NCBI GenBank assembly: GCA_021613535.1
Contig: CP075492.1
Location: forward strand, 19,530,001 to 19,594,000
DNA from: Adineta vaga
Lineage: Eukaryota; Rotifera
Length of the DNA: 64,000 nt
Reading direction: 5' to 3'
Positions 55,488 to 64,000 of this stretch are shown piece after piece. A program made the translations under genes and the position numbers. Every line of letters starts with the position of its first letter. The stretch's first letter is position 1. The notes beneath the pieces are model-generated. The model did no database searches. It was not told the origin of the DNA and saw nothing but the letters and a program-made list of their open reading frames with translations.

Positions 55488-56790
55488 ATATCGGCTTAAA
55501 CGCGTAACGCGTCACCTCTAGGGTGATGAGTTCGAACATATTACTTCAAGAAGTTCTGATTGCCATCTTAAAGAGTATAGTCCAAAGTATAGGGAAACAT
55601 ATTTTGTTTGTCTTTAAATTGTTGAAATTCATATAAAATTGATGGAAACAAATGTACTATTCTGACATGAATAAATTGAACCTATTTATGCCATATATTG
55701 TTTTAACCGTTTTATTGAAGCGCTTTGTTGTTTGCAGAGTTCGTCAGGATAAATTATGTTAGCGAGGATAGAAGTATCCTTTCACATAATCATTAGCTTT
55801 TGAATACATTTTACTTGTATGATTTGATCTTAGATAATACTAATATATTTATATCATCATCGCGTTACGAAAAGTCAGTATTGTTTATTTTTCACCAATA
55901 AGATCCAACAGTTTTCTTCTCAAAGTATATGCCTAAAGCTAGTTTTTTATGAGCTATCTGATGAATATATTTTTATTTTAGAAAGTTTATAATCTGCAAA
56001 ATTTTTTCGAAACACGATGACGTTTTTTGCAAATTTTCCTTGCCTTTTAATAGCAGTCAGAATTTCGAAAAAAATGAAGTTTCATATTTCTCAACTTAAT
56101 CATATGGATTCGATGCAGTTTTTTCCGTTGATTCCGAATATGTACTTGTTTTCAGATGGCAACCTTACTTTTACAAAGAAAATCAAGAAATACCTTGAGT
56201 GCTTTAGATGTTGATAAGTTACTTGTCTAATATACTATGGATAATTTTTGACTTGACATGACGAATTGTGCCAAACTTAACGTTTATTCTCTAAAATTAT
56301 GGCAGAATGTACTCTATCTTAACTTTGTGTAGCTGGAAAGACTTCCAAAATAGGTAGTGAAAACTCTGGTTCGAAAACTAGCATCATCGCGTTACGAAAC
56401 CGTAATCGCGTTACATTGACAAAATCGATTTTTCACAAGAATAGAGTGCCCATTCCGGAAACTGGATTTAGCTATAAACATATCAAGATGTGAGCTGCAA
56501 AACATTAAATGAATGTCTCTTTTGATGCATCATAGATTCGCAGAAAAATAGCAAAGAAGCACAGCACTATCAGAATTTTGTCCTTTTTTCATCATCGTGT
56601 TATGACATGTATTTTATCAATAATTTCCGAATGGTGCATTCAAACGAGATGATTTTTTTAGGATTGATAGATGGCTATGAGGTACATATTCTAGCAAAAA
56701 AAAGAAATTTTTTAAAGACGCTAATCTATGAGAAAAGATGCGTACACTCTCGCCAAAACGTCATCGCGTCACGCGCGTTTAAGCCGATAT
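55488..56790. mobile_element. 1.3 kb TIR element, ATATCGGCTTAAACGCG ends
   Basis: The left end ATATCGGCTTAAACGCGTAA (55488) and right end, the inverse of ATATCGGCTTAAACGCGCGT (to 56790), form TIRs of about 20 bp. The words atcatcgcgttacgaaa at about 55857 and 56382 and tcatcgcgtcacgcgcg at 56761 are related internal repeats. No transposase frame. The target duplication is unclear (TA possible). Class unknown. Confidence 0.6.
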
Positions 56791-58302
56791 TAGTTATTGC
56801 TCCCATTGTACTTGGTTGCCTTTCTCTACCACAACTTGTTCTAAGCTTTATCTTGAGGATGGGTGGATATAGATGTCGGATAGATGTAGTACCCACACCC
56901 TCACCCTCACCCACCCTTATAATGTATTAGATGTTGGATTAGTCAGTTTTTTCGTTTTATCAAAATTGCTTTCCCTGAAACGCGATTTTTATAGTTTTTA
57001 AACCTATAAAGATATTCCAGAATCCACCAGTAACATATTATGGAGAATTCTTAGTTCCTGCTGATATTAATTATCTTTTTTTATTATGTTTTCGAACCAT
57101 TGTATCCAGTGAATGGACAAAAAAGAGAAGAAAAACAAACTAAAAGTTTCAACACAATCATACTGTTTATATAGCCAGAATATAGTAGAGCATCAATTAT
57201 TCTATAATGTTTGATTTTAAGACAGAGAAGAAGTGTTGTTGTTATTTTATTGAAATCTTCATTTACCAAGTACATTTATATTACAAGAAATAGTGTTACT
57301 AAGATTTCGATGTGAATTAGTCTCTTTAAATAGAATTTCATTTATTAAATTCACCGATGACAAGCATTTTTCTAATGATATTAGATGAAATCATGTTTGA
57401 TTCTATCAACGAACATATTTAGTCGATTATGAAGAGGTAATTAGAATGATTAAACTTTTAGATATATAAAAGAAGAGTTTTACAGATTAGTTTTGAGAAA
57501 AACTGACTGAAATTTTAAGCAAACAGCCATAGATGGTGTGTAGAATCTAAAACGATAAACTGGTTCGGATGCAAATTCGCTAATTATTTTCAATTTAATG
57601 TTTTTACAGTAAACTATTCTGAATGAATTATAATTTTCTGAAAAAGAATACACATTGAAATACGTTTCTGACAAACACACGTTGAGAAAATTGTTTTTTA
57701 TTTTTATTTGGCTAATTATAATATATAAAATGATTTTGTTGTTGTATAAACGATTGTTACTTTTTCGTATGACGAAATTTGCATCTTTGTGTGACGCTTT
57801 TTTAACTGTAAAATATCTCCCTTGACTTATCATAATTCGTCTTTATAAAAAAATCAAAATATTATAACTAGTTGTTTTTCTTCTCAATATTTTCTCACTA
57901 TTAATGATAAAAAGGGACTGTTATATTGAAGAACGAAAAAATATCGTATAAACTGACTTTTTCATCAATACAAATGCAAGAAAAAAGAAGATGTGCCTCA
58001 ACGAACACTTCTATAAAGTAAAGATAAAATATAAAGACTCATCTATCGTTGATTAGTTATATTTTGTACTCAAAATACAAACACGTTTGCGTTATTATCA
58101 AAGGTAAATATCACTGTATTTTTTTATCATTATTTTATTCATTGCATATTTATACAGTTTTTTTAAACTACTCAATTTTTGACAAAAGAAAGTTGAAAAT
58201 AGTATAATTTCTATTAGATAAATAACATCAAATACATTTTCTGTTCGTTTGAACACTATAAAAGAACTATTTATTTATTCTATTTAGTATAAAACAATTG
58301 AT
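56791..58302. other. Spacer of 1.5 kb upstream of the FG-GAP gene
   Basis: It contains the hairpin at 56855-56916. A 117-codon minus frame (57480-57833) has no supporting features. The region should include the FG-GAP promoter, which I cannot locate. Confidence 0.4.
56855..56916. repeat. GAGGATGGGTGG hairpin
   Basis: gaggatgggtgg is mirrored by a longer C-rich run acccacaccctcaccctcac followed by ccaccc. It lies 65 bp past the right end of the 1.3 kb TIR element. Confidence 0.65.
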
Positions 58303-61300
58303 ATGGATGATATATACGTGATAAGTGAACATTTAAATTCTCAAGAAGAACCATTCAAAGGTTCTGAAGAAAAATTAGAACCTGGTATGAATGACGATCC
58401 TGAAAGCACGATTGATATCGATGATAATAATCGATCGATAACGATAGAAAAGGAACCGTATGTATTATTCTTTGTATACTGAACATATCTCAATAGTTAA
58501 TTCAATAGAAAATGTTGCTTTTGGTCAAAAAACAATTCAATATTCATCGGTACTATAGCTTCTTGCTTATTTACAAGTATAATCATTGTTATTGGTGTAC
58601 TGATCGTTTATTATAATTCACCAAAAAAATTAAGTACGTCTTTTCTGAGCTTGTATTCAATGTTATGAATAGACACATATGTCGAATTCGAACCGTTCGA
58701 TGCATATCTAATAGTGAATGAACTTGAAAATGATCTCCATTATTTTATGCAAATTCATGAATATATAAGAATATCATCAGTGATACACAATTTTATTGAG
58801 TAATACTGAAGAAACTGATTATTTATAATAGTATGTAACAGAAAATATTCATTGAACAAATAAATTCGTCTTTTTCTTTTTCAAAAAATGATATACTTTG
58901 TAAATCATTTATAAAATATCATAAAAGTTAATGCATTGCTTTTATTTTATTTAGTTCCGGAGTGTAAATTAAAGTTTTACCAAACGTCTAAAAATCCCAT
59001 AGAATATGAATATAGACCGCGATCTGTTGCTGTTGGCGATCTTAATAACGACACATGGCTCGACATGGTTGTTGTTAATTATGCCGCAAATAATATAGGT
59101 ATCTATTTTGGAACTGTTAATGGAACTCTTTCAAGTCAAGCATCGTATACGACTGGATCTAATTCTGCTCCGTATATGGTTGCATTAACTGATTTCAACA
59201 ATGATGATTGGTTAGATATTGCTGTTGCAAATTTTGGTACGAATAATATCTTGGTATTTCTTGGCATTGGAAATGGATCATTTGGAAATCAAATATATCT
59301 TTCGACCGGTGCATCCCATCCAATTGCACTTTCCGTCGCTGATTTCAATAATGACACTCTAATCGACATTGCTACTGCTAATTATGGTACTCATAGTGTT
59401 AGTCTATTCTACGGATATGGTAATGGACAATTTTCAAATCCAATAACTTACTCGACAGGATACGATTCTTATCCAAATTCATTGACAAATGGAGATTTAA
59501 ATAATGATAACAATTTAGATATCATCATTGCTAATTACGGTACTAATAATATTGGTATACTTTTTGGACAAAATAATGGTAGTTTTAGAAGTCAAATAAT
59601 GTTATCAACTGGCATTAATTCTCATCCATATTCAATTACAGTTGGTTATTTCAATCAAGATAAACTTCTTGATATTGCTGTTGCTAATTATGGATCTCAA
59701 AGTATTGGTATTTTTTTAAATAGTGACAATGAAACTTTTAATTATCAAACGAATTATCCTGTATCTTCGGTTTCTCCATGTTTTATTGCTGTTGGTGATT
59801 TCAATCAAGACAATCAATTAGATTTAGCTATCAGTAATAGAGGATCTAATAATGCAGGCATCTTACTTGGTAGTAAAAATGGTACTTTTGCAACTCCAAT
59901 AATGTATTCTACTGGTTCTTCTTCATCAACTGCACTTGCTGTAGGCGATTTTAACAAGGATAAACGTTTGGATATGATTGTCGTTAGTAATGATACTAGT
60001 TCTATAGATATTTTCTTTGGTTATTATGAAGGTTTTGTAAATCAAAAAACGTATTCAACGGGTTCTAAACCACGAACTGTAGCTGTCGGTGATTTCAATC
60101 AAGATAAACAACTGGATATTGTTGTTGCAAATGAGTACGACTATACGATTAGTATTCTTCTAGGAAATGGTGATGGGACATTTCAAAATAATAAAACCTA
60201 TCGAACATATAATTCTCCATATTCATTAGTTGTTGGTGATGTTAATAATGATACAATATTAGATATCATTACGGGCAGTAATTATATTGTATCTAATCTT
60301 AGTCCTATAAGTGTTCTTATAGGAAATGGTGATGGGACATTTCAGAATTATAAGATTTATACAACTGATGCTTATCCATCCTCGATAGCTCTGAGTGATT
60401 TTAATAACGATACTATACCAGATATGGTGACGACTAATTATAACAATCGTTGTATAAATATTTTTCTTGGAATTGGAAATGGTTCTTTTCCATCTTACCA
60501 AAAATTCCCAGTTGGTACTTATCCGAATTCCATTGCCGTTGGCGATTTTAATAGCGATAATTTATTGGATATCGCTGTCGTCAATTATGGTAGCAACGAT
60601 GTAAGTGTTCTGCTAGGAAATGGTAATGGCTCATTCAAAGATCAAATAAAATATTCAACAGGTAGTCATCCATACTTTATAGGTGTCGGTGATTTTAATG
60701 GCGATACTTGGTTGGACATTGTCACTACTAATTATGATAGCAATGATGTGAGTATTTTTCTTGGTTATGGAAACGGTACCTTTGGAGATGAAACACGGTA
60801 CGGAACCGGTATACGTCCATTTGCCATTGCAGTGATTGATATGAATAATGACACTCGATTAGATCTCGTTATTAATTTACAAAATATTCTGGCTATTACT
60901 ATTATGTTTGGAAATGGTGATGGATCTTTTGGAAGTGCAATGACCAAACCAATTGCTATGTCATATTCACTAGCTATTGCTGACTTCAATCTTGATAATA
61001 GATTGGATATTGTTCTTTCACAGCGTGAAGTTAATAATGTGGCTGTATTTCTTCAATACAACAGAGGCGCACTTCTTAATCAAATAACATTAGCTGCTGC
61101 TGGTGGTTCTAAGTTATCTTCTGTAGCCGTTCATGATATTAACAATGATACTCTACCGGATATTATTGTGGCTAATTTTGGTACTAATAATATTGGTATT
61201 CTTTTAAGTTATGGAAATGGTAGTTTCACTGATCAAATGACATTAAGTACTGATTCAAATTCTGATCCATCATCACTTGCCATCGGAGATTATAATGGTG

Positions 61301-63165
61301 ATAATTATTTAGATATTGCAGTAGCTAATTCAGCTACTAAGAATGTGGGTATGTTGCTCGGCAATGCAAAAGGAACATTTACAAGTCAAAATAGTTTTGG
61401 AACTGTCTTTGATTCTGCTCCATATTTTATCGTTTCTGGCGATTTCAATAATGACAAAAAATCAGAAATTGCTGTTGCCTATGATAAAAATGGTAATATA
61501 GATATTCTTGTCGAATATAATACTGGAACTTTCATAAATCGAACAACATTCTCGACTGGTTTTGGTCCGCGATCTGTTGCCGTCGGCGATTTTAATAATG
61601 ACACTATTCAAGACATTGTTGTTACTAATGCTGCTGGTAATGATATCAGTGTATTTCTTGGCTTTGGTAATGGATTATTTGCAAATCAAATGAAATTTAA
61701 AACTGGTACTTCACCATATGATATTGCCGTTGGTGATTTTAATAATGATGGTCGACTCGATCTTGTTGTTACTAATTATATGGATAGTGATATTAGCATC
61801 TTGTTTGGCTTCGGTAATGGTTCATTCGAAAATCAAACAACATATGGAACTTACTCTTATCCATACTGTGTTGAAGTTGGTCATTTTAATAACGACAACT
61901 ATTTAGATATTGCTGTCACTACTACTGGTGATGGTTATATTAATATCTTTCTCGGTAAGGGCAATAATGAATTCGAAAACATACAAAACTACAAAGCTGG
62001 TATTGAGTCAAAAGGTTTAGCGATTGGAGATTTCAACAATGATACTTACTTGGACATTATTGTTTGTAATTACCGTTCTACACATATGAGTATTTTCCTT
62101 GGCTACGGCGATGGTTCTTTTGCTGATGAACAAAAGTTTGTAATAGGAACTGGTACATGGTCTGTAGTTGTCGGTGATTTCAACTATGATAGTCGACTAG
62201 ATATTATCGTCTCAAATTTTAGTATCAGTACTGTTTGTGTCTGTTTTGGCAATGGTGATGGATCATTTACCAATCCAACAGCATATGCATCCGGTGGAGC
62301 TACATACTCTATAGCACTTGGTGATTTTAATCATGATAATCTGTCAGATATTGTCACTGCCAATTATGGCTCTCATGATATCAGTGTTCTTCTCGCAAAC
62401 GATGATGGTATTCTTTCGAAGAAGATATCATACTCCATTGGATCATATCCACAATCAGTAGCTGTTGGTAAGTTCAATAATGATGATTATCTTGACCTTG
62501 TGATTGCGAATTCTGGTGATAACAAAATCGCAGTATTTTTCGGATCTAATAACAAAGTTTTCATTAAAAAAACAACATTAATAACTGGTAATAATTCTCA
62601 ACCAACATCATTCGTTATCGGTAATTTTAACAATGATAATTACATGGATATATGTGTTGCTAATTCGGGTACACACAATATTGGATGTTTTTTTGGTCGT
62701 GAAAATATTTCATTTACAAATCAAACTATATATTCAACTGGTCCATTATCATCTCCATTCTCATTGGCTATTGGTGATTTTAATAATGATAGTTGCTTAG
62801 ATATCGCTGTTGCCAATAAAGATGCTGATAATGTCGGTATTTTCTTAGGATTTGGAGATGGTACTTTTTCAAATCAAACAATTTATTCGACAGGTTATGA
62901 TTCCGATCCATATTCTATTGCTATTGGATATTTTAACAATGATAATATCTTAGATATAATTGTTGCTAATTATCATTCCAATAGTGTAGGTATATTCTTA
63001 GGACAAGGTAATGGTATATTTAATAATCAAATCTCATTTCCAATACGCTACAATTCCAATCCATTTGCCATTAACGTCGGTGATTTCAATCGTGACAACA
63101 AACTTGATTTTGCTATAGCAAATGAAGGTGATGATAATTTAAATATATTTTTACAAACTTGTTAA
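58303..63165 (+). CDS. Membrane-anchored protein with 28 FG-GAP/VCBS-like repeats (1,496 aa)
   Basis: Exon 1 is 58303-58457, exon 2 58509-58633 and exon 3 58955-63165; introns of 51 and 321 nt keep phase. The N-terminus is acidic and cytoplasmic-looking (MDDIYVISEHLNSQEEP). Exon 2 adds one transmembrane segment (IFIGTIASCLFTSIIIVIGV), so the rest should be extracellular (type II). Exon 3 holds 28 repeats of about 49-52 residues, each with a calcium-type loop such as DFNNDTWLDIVVAN and a following GIFLGYGNGSF strand. FG-GAP units form beta-propeller blades, as in integrins, and 28 equals four seven-bladed propellers. Likely an adhesion or recognition protein; the ligand is unknown. It appears intact. 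Confidence 0.88.
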
Positions 63166-64000
63166 TATTTTTATTTGAATATTTATATTTAATCTATTCT
63201 TATTTATTATTTATTTCTTTTTTAAAAATAACAAAATTTCATATGATTTGTATAATGTCTAATTTCGTACTTTTATCTTCAATAAACTTTACATTAAACT
63301 TATCTATAAACTAATCATCTCTTCATAGGGTGTGAGTGCTTTTCTCTTTTTTACACTCATCTTAATAAAATGAAATTTTTAAAAGAATATAAAGTACGTG
63401 AATATTGTTATTGAGGGTATGAGTATCGATGTTCATATAGTAAATGCTCAACATCACCACTTACACATTTTTTTCTTCGTCTAAAAGAAATATAGAGATA
63501 TGTCATGGATATAAAATAAATTCATATTTTTATTTTGAGATTTTATTATTATGATGGATGATGTTAAGTGAATTTATATGAACGTGTCATTTCTCATTTT
63601 TCATATTCTTTTTTATTAAAAGAAAAGTTTTAGAAACACAATATATTTTTAATATTTCTCATTTTCTCGTTATTGTTCAATGATAGATTATGGAACTATT
63701 AGTAATATATAAGATTATATATCATGATTGATCAGATAAGAAATATTTTTATAATTTTTCAAATATATTTTGTGTTGGATTATAAATAATATGATTTTTA
63801 ATTGGTGTTTCTAATCTTTTATATGTACTCATATATTAACAAAACATAAAATAAATAACAATCTATATAGATTTATATATTTAGTCGATTTATATTATTT
63901 CATCGATGAATAGAACAATTTTGGATAGTTTTAACAAAAATTATCATAAGAATTTAAAATACTACATGTACAATTTGCGATTCTACAAGAATTTAAAAAT
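63166..64000. other. 3' flank of the FG-GAP gene
   Basis: Two degenerate hairpins occur: gggtgtgagtg (63328-63338) with a short cactcat partner, and tgagggtatgag (63412-63423) with a weak partner at about 63450-63470. AT-rich spacer follows to the window end; no gene. Confidence 0.45.

Noticed and set aside
57480-57833. 117-codon minus-strand frame
   Set aside because: No domain, signal or splice support; AT-rich composition makes such frames common here.
58675-58695. B-box-like word (ggttcgaattc on the minus strand)
   Set aside because: No A box at a suitable distance, and it lies in an intron of the FG-GAP gene.
1-64000. CRISPR arrays, bacterial operons, rRNA genes
   Set aside because: No regularly spaced direct repeats, no Shine-Dalgarno-type gene clusters and no rRNA-like sequence; the window is clearly eukaryotic.

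Overview
Organism. The window is eukaryotic nuclear DNA: AT-rich, with short GT-AG introns (mostly 35-75 nt), animal gene families (rhodopsin-type GPCR, LDLa/EGF/7TM receptors, SRCR, cathepsin L, CYP4-type P450) and many short non-autonomous DNA transposons. F-box genes with a conserved SVHHL-type segment, ADP-ribosyltransferase-TPR (ART-TPR) genes, caspase/NHL proteins and multi-FG-GAP proteins, together with a fungal-looking single-exon gene, suggest a bdelloid rotifer (Adineta/Rotaria type). Family names rest on recall of motifs; no search was run.

Layout. 1-5 kb: a partial gene, a decayed membrane-protein reading frame and a small three-exon gene. 5.1-6.1 kb: a two-exon GPCR. 6.8-9.2 kb: an ART-TPR pseudogene split by a 1.81 kb TA-flanked element. 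9.5-11.5 kb: an F-box gene with an in-frame 219 bp MITE. 12-16 kb: piggyBac remnant, SRCR gene with one stop codon, unknown remnant, an unusual inverted-repeat array, and a 5'-truncated P450 lacking its heme cysteine. 17-20 kb: two tandem Cys-rich, probably GPI-anchored surface proteins. 22-31.5 kb: a 1,614-aa LDLa/EGF/7TM receptor with a 4 kb first intron holding nested repeats. 32-36 kb: receptor fragment, unknown ORF, complete cathepsin L gene. 36.7-43.7 kb: two convergent ART-TPR genes. 44.4-45.3 kb: caspase/NHL pseudogene. 45.7-50.5 kb: a second, intronless LDLa/EGF/7TM receptor. 51 kb: truncated ART-TPR piece. 53 kb: NAD-dependent epimerase-like gene. 54.8-56.8 kb: transposase remnant and a TIR element. 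58.3-63.2 kb: a membrane-anchored protein with 28 FG-GAP repeats.

How it fits together. Most intact genes encode secreted or surface proteins (receptors, GPI-type proteins, FG-GAP protein, protease). Pseudogenes are abundant and come largely from the same expanded families. Receptor(+), ART-TPR(+), ART-TPR(-), receptor(-) form a mirror order around about 41.2 kb. About a dozen ~40-60 bp hairpins with GGGTGTGGGTG-type arms lie between genes, often just 3' of them; they resemble the TGTGGG telomere repeat known from bdelloids. This mixture looks like an accessory or subtelomere-like region.
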